Of a stretch of DNA of 64,000 bases, positions 34,437-44,894 are shown in pieces. A program made the position numbers and the translations under genes. How positions within the stretch are numbered: position 1 is the stretch's first letter; each line of letters begins with the position of its first letter. The stretch comes from Fomitopsis serialis (taxonomy: Eukaryota; Basidiomycota; Agaricomycetes; Polyporales; Fomitopsidaceae): NCBI RefSeq assembly GCF_022376445.1, contig NW_025954975.1:186001-250000 (forward strand), given 5' to 3'. The notes under the pieces were generated by a model that saw only the letters and a list, made by a program, of their open reading frames with translations, made no database searches and was not told the origin of the DNA.

Positions 34437-35121
34437 TGGAAGTCGACATGTCCGCGCCGACAGACACCTTCCGCGTCACGCGAGCAAAAGGGCGCGCTCG
34501 CCCGCGTCCCCGCGCGCGAGCGAGCGACCCAGCGTTCGTACTTAGCCCCTCCGTCTCTTGTCTGCGGGGTTGACACGCCGACAGAAACGGCCCTCGCTCG
34601 GCGGCGCGTGCATCGCGATCCCTGCGGCGCGCAGCCGCGGCGGCTCGGAGGACTGGGTCGTGCAGACGCGCGGGCTGAGCATCGACGGCCCGTTGGCGGC
34701 GCACCCCGCGAGGCTGGGAGAGGTGCGGGAGGTGGTCGCTCCGGGTGCGGAGGCGGGGAGGGAGGGGGGACAGATGATGGATGCGACGATGGTGCGCGGT
34801 GTCTTATACGCGGCGATGTGTGTTCTGGCTGAATCTCCCATGCAGGCGGACGAGGACGTCGCCATGGCGTGTTCACCCCCGCGACCCCGCCTGGGGATCG
34901 ACGCGCACTCGGAGCCGGCTGTGCTGCCACTCGTAGACTCTGCTCTCCAGGGCCAGGGACTGCCGGCGGCCTCTGCGGCCTCACCCGACGTGCGGATGGC
35001 TGCCTCTCAGTCGCACGAAGCAAGCATGCCCTCCCGAAGACAGCGGTTCACCATGGGCCCGCGCGCCGACTGCGAAAAGTGTCGCCTGGGTGTGAAGGGC
35101 CACTGGATGCACTTCGATTGA
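34437..35121 (+). CDS. Small orphan protein with conserved-looking CxxC tail
   Basis: Proposed start at 34437, MEVDMSAPTDTFRVTRAKGR (the frame also offers a second Met at codon 5). A short intron at about 34532-34577 (GTACTT...GACAG) joins DPAF to KRPSLGGACIAIP in frame. A second intron, about 34792-34845 (GTGCGC...TGCAG), probably removes an Ala/Val-rich insert and joins MMDATM to ADEDVAMACSPP. The C-terminus RFTMGPRADCEKCRLGVKGH followed by WMHFD and a stop at 35119-35121 has the look of a functional motif: a CxxC pair with nearby His that could bind metal. The rest is Ala/Arg-rich and disordered. The basic N-terminus suggests a nuclear location (inferred). Function unknown. Confidence 0.6.
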
Positions 35122-35744
35122 ACACACATGGGACTGCGGTCGTTAAATTTGTCGTTGTTGCTGTCGACTCTATGGGACATTGTCTACATCGCTTCCGTAC
35201 CGTACCTCACGTCTTTGCTAATATGCCCCAATACACATGTGCCATTCGCTTGTATATACTCTGACCGCTAGAGGTCACGATTGATCTGCGACTCGGAACG
35301 CACCTGTGTTGGCTGCAACAATACAGTATATGTGAAGAGAAAGAAGATGGGCGAGCGAGGACAGTGCGGGTTACATACGTGCGATCTGAGTCCATTGATT
35401 CGGCGGGGATTATCCTTGTGCATGCGAGCCGGGTAAATGTGCACGGCACCGCGTGCTTCGAGGGCTATTTCCGCGCTCGAGCAGGCTTTCTCTCGCTGCC
35501 TGTGCGGTGGTGAGAAATGGGAGGCAGGCGGGACGCCGCTGAGGACGGCGGGCTGGAGGAGAAAAGCGCGGCGCGGCTCGTGCGCGAGTGAGGTGAGACG
35601 CGCGGGAGGCCCGCCCTTTGTCTCCTTCCACCTCGTGCTCGCGCCCTCGCCGTCGCGTACGCTACTTTCCCGGCTGTAATATTCTCTCCGGCACCGTGGG
35701 GCACGTTCCCTGTCACGTACTCTGTAGCCTGGCCACGCCCCGCC
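35122..35744. other. Intergenic region upstream of the cap methyltransferase
   Basis: No gene is recognised. Pyrimidine-rich sequence just before 35745 is typical of a basidiomycete 5' leader. Confidence 0.45.
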
Positions 35745-38237
35745 ATGCCGGCCTTCGATCCTGTCCGCGACGCCGTCCTCAACTCCCCCGTCGTGCCCCC
35801 CACGACCACCCGCCCAGGATGCACATCGACCTCCCCACCGGCCCCCCGCGCGCCCCTCGTCCTCCTCCGCGGGCAGCGGCTACCGCACCGACTCCAGCCC
35901 CAGCGTGGCCACCCCGCTGACGCGCCGCGCAACCGACCTCTCCGTCCTCCTCAACTCTGATCCCCCTCCCCTGGACACACCGCTGTTCACGCCCACCACG
36001 CCCCGTGGACCTGCGACACTCTCGCATATCCTCCACCCCACAGACACCGACCGTGGCACGCCCGAGCGCGAGACGCTCTCGAACTTTGCGCCCCTCCGCA
36101 GGCGATCGTCGGGTGTCGAGAGCGGGTATGCGGGCGCGGGCATGCCAGTGCGCGACAACTCGTACTTCTCCTTCCCGGGGGATCCTCGTGGCCTGCCGTA
36201 ACCGCATCACTGGGCTCCCCGCTCACGGGCCTCGCGCTCCCCGGCTCGCTGCCCACCCCGCACCTGCCGACCCCAGCCCAAGCACTCGTCCAACCGCACA
36301 CACCATCCACACGCACAGACACCTCGCCCCTCGCCCCCGCGCGCACCCCGCCCGTGAACCGCTCGCCCGTGACGCCGACGCTCTCCAACATCATCTCTCC
36401 CAACCCTGCTCCAAGCCTCCGCACCACCTCGCGCCCCTCCTCTTCCCACTCAGTCTCGTCCAGCACTATGCCCTCGCGCCCGTCCACCGCCACCACCCCC
36501 GCGTCCCAGCGCAAGGCATCCGCGGCCATGCCCCCGCCTCTCCAGCCCGCGTCCCATCCAGCGACGCCACCGCCACCCAAGCCCGCCTCGCCCCGATCGC
36601 CGAGGATCATCGCCCGCCCAGCTCCCCGCCAGGTCCCCGCACCCGCACCCGCACCAGCACCTACTCTCCCGCCCAAGCCCTCCGCGCCCACAGGACTGGC
36701 GAGCCTGCCCCCGAAGCCTGAGGTCGACCCGCCGCCCCCGTTCGCCATCAGACGCAGCGCGATACCCTATGCCCCCAAGTTCCGCCGCACGCCTGCGTCC
36801 TCCGTGCTCGTGCCGCTCTCGCCCGCGGAGATGGAGCGCTACCGCAACTTCCCGGGCGGTGTGGGCACCATGCTGCTGAGGAAACGCAGACGGGAGGACG
36901 GCGGCGAGCTCAAGCGCGAACGGAGCGTGAAGCTGGAAGAGAACGGGGACGAGGAGGAGAGGCGGAAGAGGCGGAGGGTCGGGGACGTCGACGTCGTCGT
37001 CGAGCACTGTGAGTTCTGCGTTCCGGTGCGTTGCGCGCATGTTCTGACGATGCGCAGACAACGCTCGCCCGGACGTCGGCGTCTCGCAGCGCCAGGAGTC
37101 GCCTATCATCGGCCTCAAGAGCTTCAATAACTGGGTCAAGAGCGTGCTCATCACGCGCTTCGCGCATCCTGCACTGGCAGAAGGCCCCGTCTCGCCCGCG
37201 GAGGCAGAAGGCATGGGCCGCGGCCGTGCAGGGGAGCGTCCGGGCGGAGTGAAAGGTCGCGTGCTGGACGTGGGATGCGGCAAGGGCGGAGACCTGACGA
37301 AGTGGTCCAAAGCACGGGTCAAGGAGTACGTTGGAGTCGGTGCGTCGTCCCCCGCCTCTCCTCTCAGCGACCACTGACCTGCTGCCCACAGACATCGCCG
37401 CCATCTCCGTCGACCAAGCGCGCCTGCGCCACGCATCCCTCCGTAGCGGGCCCCGGTTCGCCGCGAGCTTCTTCGCGCTCGATTGTTACGAGCACCTCCT
37501 GCGCGACCGCCTGCCCCCTGCGGCGCTCGCGCGCCCGTTCGACGTCGTCTCGATGCAGTTCTGCATGCACTACGCGTTCGAGAGCGAGCAGAAGGCGCGC
37601 TGCATGCTCCAGAACGTCTCTGAGAACCTGCGCCCGGGCGGGACGTTCATCGGCACGATTCCGGATGCGAACCAGCTCCTGTCAGTCGTGCATCCCGTGC
37701 TCTAGTATGTGTGCTGTTTGCTGACGACGTGGCTGGGTAGGGAGAGGCTCGGCGCGCTGCCGAAGGACGCGCAGGACCTGTCGTTTGGGAACGACGTGTA
37801 CACGATCCGGTTCGAGGAGCGCGCGCAGCGCCGGCTCTTCGGCCACCGGTACTGGTTCTTCCTCAAGGACGCCGTCGACGACGTGCCCGAGTACGTCGTC
37901 CACTGGGACAACTTCGTGCAGTGCGTCCATCGCGTTCTCCTTGTGTCCGGGGACGGATCGCTGACGGCCTGGGACGCATGCAGGATGGCCGCGGAGTACG
38001 GCCTCGGCGTGATCTACAGGCGGGAGTTCCATGAGGTGTTCGAGGAGCACCACGAGCACCCCGAGTTCGCGCCGCTGCTGGAGCGGATGCACGTCGTGGA
38101 CAAGGACGGGGAGAGCAAGATGGACGAGGACCAGTGGGAGGCGGCGAGTGAGTGCTTTCTTTCTTGAGTGTGATGGGAATGTGTGGCTGACGGGCGGGGC
38201 AGATATCTATATTGCGTTCGCGTTTGAGAAGCGGTGA
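35745..38237 (+). CDS. ABD1: mRNA cap guanine-N7 methyltransferase
   Basis: Start [19 protein letters not shown] at 35745, stop at 38235-38237. A long Pro/Ser-rich disordered N-terminus (to about 36700) is followed by [14 protein letters not shown] and a basic, nuclear-localisation-like RKRRR/RRKRRR region. The catalytic domain begins after an intron at about 37013-37060: [29 protein letters not shown], and the SAM-binding motif [32 protein letters not shown] and [17 protein letters not shown] follow, then [10 protein letters not shown], and a C-terminal [11 protein letters not shown] after the last intron. The enzyme transfers methyl from SAM to N7 of the GpppN cap in the nucleus. The disordered N-terminal part has frame breaks near 35818 and 36199; the catalytic part is clean. 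The large minus-strand frame over 36450-37436 is a shadow. Confidence 0.9.
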
Positions 38238-38931
38238 GGGGAGGGATGGGTCTTCGTGGCCCCCTTGTTGGGGCGTGTCCGCGAGGGACTCGATCACGAC
38301 GCTATGGCACGTCCTCCGTCGACGGACGCGCCACACTGCGCACTCAGAAAATGGCGTGGCCAGGCTATGTCCTGGCTAGCGGGGGTCACTAGCCGTGGCT
38401 TCACCATCCCTCGACCATGCACCCTTCGAAGTTCGTCATAATCTGATTCATGTAGAGTTGATTGTTATGCTTTGCTGCTCTCCAGGCTCAACTCGGGTCG
38501 CCCCAGGGCTGGGTTTCGTATGCTCGCGTCTGTACGTACTGTTGTACTGTATGTAGCCATAGCGGTATCGCCGATGTCATTGTTTACGGGGCTTCCGTCC
38601 CGGGATGACTTGACCGTTGAACGTTGAACAGGAAATGGCTGACATGCGGTCGGTACACGACAGTAACAAGTCGGGAGTCGATTTTCTAGCTGATCCGCCA
38701 GCTCACTGCGCTAGACATCCCTTTGCGAAGCCGCCCGAGTGCCACGGAATTCACGTTGAACAACGGACAGACAGGTTCAGATTGCGATTCGACAGTAGAT
38801 GGGACGTGAGATGGTATGTACTCTACATTAACGGCAACAATACGGCAGTTCGTTAGGGTCCTGCGCTCGGCCCTTGTGACACAACAAGAAAGCACTGGGG
38901 AATCGTATCACTGGGCGTCCGTTGTCCCTCC
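38238..38931. other. Convergent 3' intergenic region
   Basis: Between the 3' ends of ABD1 and the M50B-like gene; no gene seen. Confidence 0.5.
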
Positions 38932-40448
38932 TCAAGCCAGATACATAACCAGCGACGTCGACAACACTGCACCGAGCAGCGCCGCGGGGGACGACGAGAA
39001 GCCGAGGCGCGCGCCGGAGGATCCGGGCACGGGGAGGAAGTGCTCTGAGTCGGAGGCCTGCTGCGCTGCGGATTGCTGTGGAACGAACGGGCACTGTGAG
39101 TGGGGTGCAACATGTAGAGACGAGGGATGCGGACCTTGAAGGCAGCGAGCCCGATGAGGATGCCCGCGGCGAAGAAGCAGAAGGCGATGATCAGCCAGAT
39201 GACGCCCCACACTGGCGGACCGTGGTCAGAACCCGGTGGTGGACGTTGTGGAGCGACGCGCACCTTGGGACGGGCAGCACCCGCAGATCTCGGCGAATGC
39301 GGACGCGTCGGAGCTGTTCACTTTGCGGTCGATCGTGTCGTCTGCGGGAGGACGAAGGGTGAGGGGAATGAGGACGTGAAGTGCGATAGGTAGGGGAGCG
39401 GAGACGTACCGATGATGTCCCAGAGGACGTATAGGCAGGACATCACCCCGATGAACAAGATCTAGAGGATGTCAGACAACAGAGTTGCTGAGGCACATCG
39501 GTTCAAAGCACTCACGAGGTATCGCAGGGCGACACCGCCCGCGACGAACCAGAATAAGACGATGAGACCAGCCATTCCAAGGATCAGCACCCATGTTCTG
39601 CGTGAGGCCGGCACCCGTCAAACGTGGAGGCGGAACCCGCACTCAAGGACACTTACAGCCAATCTCTCCGCGCCCACCACAGTGTGAACAGGAAGAACGC
39701 CGCCAACACGAGCGACGCGACCTTGCTCGCGTTCGTGTCGAATCCGCACGCGATCAGGGCTGCACCGATGAAGCCCGACCCGAGATATCCAGCGGGCAGC
39801 GTGAGCCAAGGGATGCCCCCCGACATACGGGTCTCGCCGCCTTCCCTGGCTGGACTCCGTGCGTCAGTCGGTCGATCGGAAGGCTGTAAGGTCGTGCTCA
39901 CGGTCAAGCTCGATGGAGTGGATACGCGCGCATGTTAGAACTGCGGGTGCATGCTGAGCTGCGCAGAATGGAGAGGAACGAGGAGAAGCGTACCACCCAT
40001 GAAGGCATGGCTCATCTGGACTCTCCCTCAGCATCTGCGTCATTGCGTGGTTGACGTTCGCGGACTCACCTCATGGAAGCCAACGGTTAGTAGCCTGCCG
40101 TCATTCGTCAGTACCTTCGCGGTCGGCAAAAGTAGCTCCAGACTCACTTGAAGGGATAAACTGGACAGGACGGCAAGCAAGCACTTAGGATTCACTCCGT
40201 GTCCATACCGAACGACGGTACTCACTTATGGCCGATAGATACGGGACATGCCTGTACGTTCGTGCTCAACGACTTGTTGCACAACACTTCATGACCGAGT
40301 CCACCCACCACAGAATCCCAATAGCGATGATATAACACCCAGCCACGATTAGCGTTACTTTCTGCTCCGAACTCGGTCTAAGCGAGTCCTGCACGGTCCG
40401 CGCAGTGTGGTAGAACGTATGGCCCGCATCCTCGGGGACGTATGGCAT
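38932..40448 (-). CDS. Peptidase M50B-like integral membrane protein
   Basis: Start MPYVPEDAGHTFYHTARTVQ at 40448, stop at 38932-38934, with many small exons. After AGCYIIAIGILW, short exons give HVPYLSAI, YPFK and LLTVGFHE; the next exon begins MSHAFMG, so splicing creates HEMSH, the HExxH zinc-site signature of M50 metalloproteases, split exactly by an intron of about 53 bases. Then come ARIHSIELDPREGGETRMSG, IPWLTLPAGYLGSGFIGAAL, ASKVASLVLAAFFLFTLWWA, TWVLILGMAGLIVLFWFVAG, ILFIGVMSCLYVLWDII, DDTIDRKVNSSDASAF and VWGVIWLIIAFCFFAAGILI, a multi-pass protein. The C-terminus after the last intron is SSPAALLGAVLSTSLVMYLA, a hydrophobic tail. Intramembrane or membrane-proximal proteolysis is inferred from the motif; substrates are unknown. 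All junctions join without frameshift. Confidence 0.85.
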
Positions 40449-41013
40449 CGTGAGGGGTCGTTACAGTCGTTCGAGCAAAGTGAATAGCACTGAGCGGCGA
40501 TGAAAGTCTTCAGGAAGAGTCAGAGGTTCGGGAAGCGCGAAGGCAAGCAAGTGAGGGTACGGCCTCACCTTTTCGGTCACCCTCTGTATATGAGAGCTAA
40601 GGCGTGTAAGGAGAGCTGCACAGCCAAGCGGCGCAGCAGGCAAACGGGGGACGGACGAAGGGATGAAGGAGCTTCCGGCAAGCAGTGCGTGCGCTGCGCA
40701 TCCTCAGGCTCCAGTCTGCGCGGGCCAAGCGAAGTCGTCCTGGTGGTCGCATTCAGCAGCCCAAATCGGACAGCTCGCCAAGCGACATAGCGTCACTCAA
40801 TCATTTACAGACTCAATCAGTCGCAGCTGGCCTCGAGTCAACGAGTCACACTCACACCGGGAGGATTGCATGAAACGAAATAAGATAAAGTATTAACGGT
40901 AGGGTACAACATGTGAGACGAGGATGCAGCGAGACATAGCCAGGAGACGTCCGGACAGAACACACAGCGACAGAGACATGAGATACATACAACAACCAGC
41001 GTAGCGAACAAAA
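40449..41013. other. Intergenic region between M50B-like gene and eEF3
   Basis: Upstream region of the M50B-like gene and 3' UTR of eEF3, both on the minus strand. No gene recognised. Confidence 0.5.
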
Positions 41014-44000
41014 TTACAGCTCGTCGTCGGTGATCTCCTCGCCCCGCTTTTTCCGCGCCATGCGCTCCTTCTTGAGCTTCCGCGCCTCCGCCGCAGTGAT
41101 CTTCTTCACCTTCTTCGTCTCGATCTTGTTCCCCATCGCGTCGTACTGGTCATCCTCCTCACCGTCCTTCTTGTCAATACGAGCCCCGGAGCCCTGGCCC
41201 TCCACCCAGTTGTGGCCGGATGCCTCAAGGCGCCCGTCACGCATCGCCCACACCTCCTTGCAGAGCGACTCGGAGAAGTCGCGGTTGTGCGTGATCACGA
41301 GCACACCACCCTCGAACTCCTTCAGCGCCTTGATGAGCGCGGCGAGCGACTCACGGTCGAGGTAGTTCGTCGGCTCGTCCAAACAGATGACGTGCGGGCG
41401 ACGCCAGGTCGCAGCACCGAGCACAACCTTCACCTTTTGACCACCGGAGAGACCACGCATCGAGTTGTGCGACACGAACTCGGCCTCGAGACCGAAGTCC
41501 GCGAAGTGCTTCTCGATCTCGCGACGGACGAGGGGGCGGAGCAGACCGAGGCGCTGCGCCTCACGGGTGTCGACCTCGAGGACCTTCTTCTCGAAACCAC
41601 GCTTGATGAGTTCGTCACGGGGCAGCCAGATGTTCTCCGACGAGGATAGGGCCTTGAACGACACCTCGTACTCGTACGACTGCTTGAGTTTTTGCGCGCG
41701 ACGATCTCGTCAATCAAGCGCTTCTGGCCCTCGACGACGACGACACTGCCCTCCTTCATCTTCTGCTGCTCCTCTTCTGAAATCTGTCGGTTCGCCTTCA
41801 TCATCTCCTCCAAATCCTCACCGGTCTGGTAACGCCACAGCATGTACTCGAGCGGCGTCTTGTCGAGGTGGTTTCGATGTGGTGGAAAGCGTGCTGCGCG
41901 ACGTAACCGATGACCAAGTTCGGGTGCTTCCAGGTCTCACCGCCTCTATTGGGCTCGAGATCGCCAATGAGCAACTTGACGAGCGTCGACTTGCCGGATC
42001 CGTTGGGACCGAGGACGGCGACACGAGAAGAGAGCGAGACTTGGAGCGTGATGTCGTACAGCTGCTGTACGGGCTGCGTCGGGTACTGGTAGCCGACCTT
42101 GCGCATCTTGAGAAGCGACTTCTCCTTGGTCTTGACACCCTCGAGAAGGGGCGGGTCGGGCAGCTTGAACTGGTAGTCCTCCTGCGCCTCGAGCGTGTAG
42201 TACGAGCGCGCCTCAGGAACCTGCTTCATGAAGGACTCAAGGTTGCCCCTGTACCTCCTGAGCTTGAAGCGGTTGAGATGGAGGACGTCGGTGATGGTGT
42301 TGTTGAGGAAGCCAGAGTCGTGCGAGACGATGATGGACGTGCAAGTCGTAAGGCCGGTGAGGTAGTTCTCGAGCCACGCGACGTTGACGACGTCCAAGTG
42401 GTTAGTCGGCTCATCCAGGAGCAGAATGTCAGCCTTGAACAGCATCGCGCGCGCGAGAGCAGCTTCATCTTCCAGCCACCAGACAGACTGCCAATCGCCT
42501 GCTTCTGCCTCTCGTCGCTGAAGCCGACGGACGCGAGCGTCTCGATAACCTCCTCCTTGCCAGCCTGGATACGCGTGTCGGAAAGGATAATTCAGGATGC
42601 GTGTCGGCCTCGCTACCGTCGATATCGTGCTCGACGTAGAAGGTTCGGACCTCATCGGCGACGGGAAGCCCTCAACTTGGCTGTAAACGAGAATAAGCAA
42701 CGTCACGTATCGCGAGGATGAACCCACCCATTGGTGATGGCACGCATGAGAGTGGACTTGCCGGTACCATTACGACCGCACAGACCATAGCGGTGACCAC
42801 GCTTGAGACGAGAGTCGCAGTGTTGAGCAGAATCTTAGCACCGTAGGCGAGCGAGAATTGGCAGTTGCAAAGATCCTCGCCCTCCTCCTCATCCTCAGGG
42901 ACTTCGGTGTCCTCATCCTCCAGAGATGCAGACTTGACAACCCACTCGTTGACGATCACGATGGGCTCAGGCGTCGTCGTGACGAACGCCAGGTAAGGAG
43001 CAAGAGATTGCCACTCCGACACGTCGAAGTTCTTCGCGTTGACGAGGTTGGCAGCAAGGTTGCTGGCGTACATGACGTCGATGGAGCCCGCAGAAGGGGC
43101 CTCAGCGCCAGCCTTCTTGTATAGACCGAGGAGGGAGTGCGCGAGCTGCTTTTCGTCCGCCTTCTTCAAGGGCGGGAGATCAGAACCGTCGTTGTCGGCG
43201 GGGACGTCACCGACTTGACGGAGGGTGGCGACAGCACGGCCAACGACGCTGCGAGCCTCGGGGTCACCGATGGTCGTCTCGACCTTAAGAAGTCCTGGGA
43301 GCAGCTTCGGGATGAAGGGACGAACGGTGACAGCGGAGTCTACGAGCTTAGCCATGTTGTCGATGATTCTGCAAATACCATTAGCGATGCGGACAACGTG
43401 ATCTGGTGGGTTCAGACGTACACGGCGACCCTGCGCTTAGTAGCAGTAGGCTTCTCACTAAGACCACGTGAGAGCAGAGGGACCATGAGTGAGAGCGTAG
43501 CGGAGTCTACCTCCGAAACGAATGTGGTGGCCGAGAGGAGGTTGATGGTCTTGGGAACCTCCTCAACGGGGTTGATCAGAGCCTTGATTAGTGCAGGAAT
43601 GAAGCGTTCTATGTCCTTGTTGGAAACTAGAGCCGTGGTCTTCTCGAGCGAATCCTTCGCAGCCTTCTTCACGTCGGCCTTCGTGTCCCAGATCGCCTCA
43701 GCGAGGATGGGGACGATCTCCGGGGTGAGGCGCGCAGTCTGAAGAGGCGCGCTTGTAACCAGCTGGTTGAGGACGGTGAGCGAGCCGGTCTTGACCTGCC
43801 ACTTGCCGGCCGTCTTGATCTCGTGAAGAAGGGCGGGGAGCACAAGCGCTACACCCCAAGCGTTCATACCCGCAACGTACGCCTTGACTGCCTCGATAGC
43901 GGCCGTGCGCACAGCGGGCATCTTGTCGGCGAAGCATTCAAGCAGAGCAGCGTAGAGACCGGAGTCGATGAAAAGGGGCTCGAGGGCCTTCACAGCGTCG

Positions 44001-44284
44001 GACTTGGCGATCACAGCGACAGCGCTCGCTGCGCCCTCACGCGCCGCGGGCGACTTCTTGTCGCTGAGTGCCTTGATGGCAGCATCGGTGAAGCCGACGG
44101 ACTGGAGGGCCTTGGGGCCATCCTTTTGGGCGAGCGCAGCGAGGGTCGCTGCTGCAGACTCGCGAGTCGCCTTGTCGGCGACGAAGAGACCGGAAACATC
44201 AAACTGGCCGTCTGCGGGTGCGACGGCAGCCTTGAGAGAGCCGGGGGCGGGGGTAGCGGGGGCGTTGGCGGTAACAGCGGGCAT
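41014..44284 (-). CDS. YEF3: Translation elongation factor 3 (ABC-F ATPase), with multiple frameshifts
   Basis: Stop at 41014-41016. I place the start at 44284 ([15 protein letters not shown]): the ATG at 44299 lies before a good acceptor (ATGCAG|ATTAACG), with a GTGAGT donor at about 44354, so it is probably in a 5' UTR intron. N-terminal HEAT repeats ([40 protein letters not shown]) are followed by two ABC modules, the first with [11 protein letters not shown] and the second with [15 protein letters not shown] and LDEPTNYLD, then a Lys-rich tail. Introns at 43369-43421 and 42681-42727. Fungal-specific eEF3 drives E-site tRNA release during elongation and is essential. One-base losses interrupt the frame near 42810, 42657, 42460, 41873 and 41692, with further losses near 42586-42598. 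They sit mostly in short homopolymers and separate strongly conserved blocks, so I infer assembly error. Confidence 0.95.
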
Positions 44285-44575
44285 TTCGTTAATCTGCATG
44301 ACCGATGGGACCGTCAGACCTGGCCAGCGAATGCGCGCTCAATACTGCGAGACTCACCTCTGGCGATGGTCAGATCTTGGTGCGTAAAAAGTGCGGTGGA
44401 TCGCGAGGGACCGTCAAGGACGAGAAGCACTATATTCTAGCTTGGCCGGGGCCTGGGAAAACTGTGAGTAGGGCACGGACGACGGGCTGGAGTGCAGGGA
44501 GACGGACCTTCTATATGACAAAAGAAAGAGGAAGCCAGAGAGTGAGGATAGAGTTCGCAGCTGATCAGCCTGTCC

Positions 44576-44583
44576 TTATATAC
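44576..44583 (-). promoter_or_regulatory. TATA box upstream of eEF3
   Basis: Minus strand reads TATATAAGG about 290 bases upstream of the eEF3 start. The distance is accounted for by a 5' leader containing an intron with its donor at about 44354. A strong TATA fits a highly expressed translation factor. Confidence 0.55.
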
Positions 44584-44755
44584 CACCCCATCTCAGTAGG
44601 CGGGGTCTGAAAAAAAGACGCGCCGGCGGCACGTGCCTCCCGCCCAGCCACCGCGAGACACAGCCCAGAGAGATGATATAGATCGCCTGGCCAGTCGCCT
44701 GTCGCGCCGCCTCTGCATGTTCCGAGGCGCCACCGATCCAGATTATTCAATGCAA

Positions 44756-44783
44756 TGTGGGGTAGCGCTGCCGCTACCCCACA
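44756..44783. repeat. Perfect 12-bp inverted repeat with 4-base loop
   Basis: TGTGGGGTAGCG, loop CTGC, CGCTACCCCACA. It lies between the V-ATPase a stop (44895) and the eEF3 promoter, both genes being on the minus strand. It would form a GC-rich hairpin in the V-ATPase 3' UTR. Function unknown; a 3'-end processing or insulator role is speculation. Confidence 0.8.
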
Positions 44784-44894
44784 CGCCGCCGAAGTGCACT
44801 GGGAACCAACTAGGAACGCGATATATTACCGCATCCGCGACCGGGACTTAGTTAGCTACATGTCAGCTGCAACGCGAAGCACGGCTCTGCCCCC

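Noticed and set aside
36450..37436. 328-residue minus-strand frame opposite ABD1
   Set aside because: Gly/Arg-rich shadow of the GC-rich plus-strand coding sequence. The plus strand carries the methyltransferase motifs and coherent introns.
42672..43355. Separate 227-residue protein between eEF3 halves
   Set aside because: It is the middle of eEF3. The upstream edge is a GT-AG intron (43369-43421) and the downstream divergence is a one-base frameshift, not a gene end.
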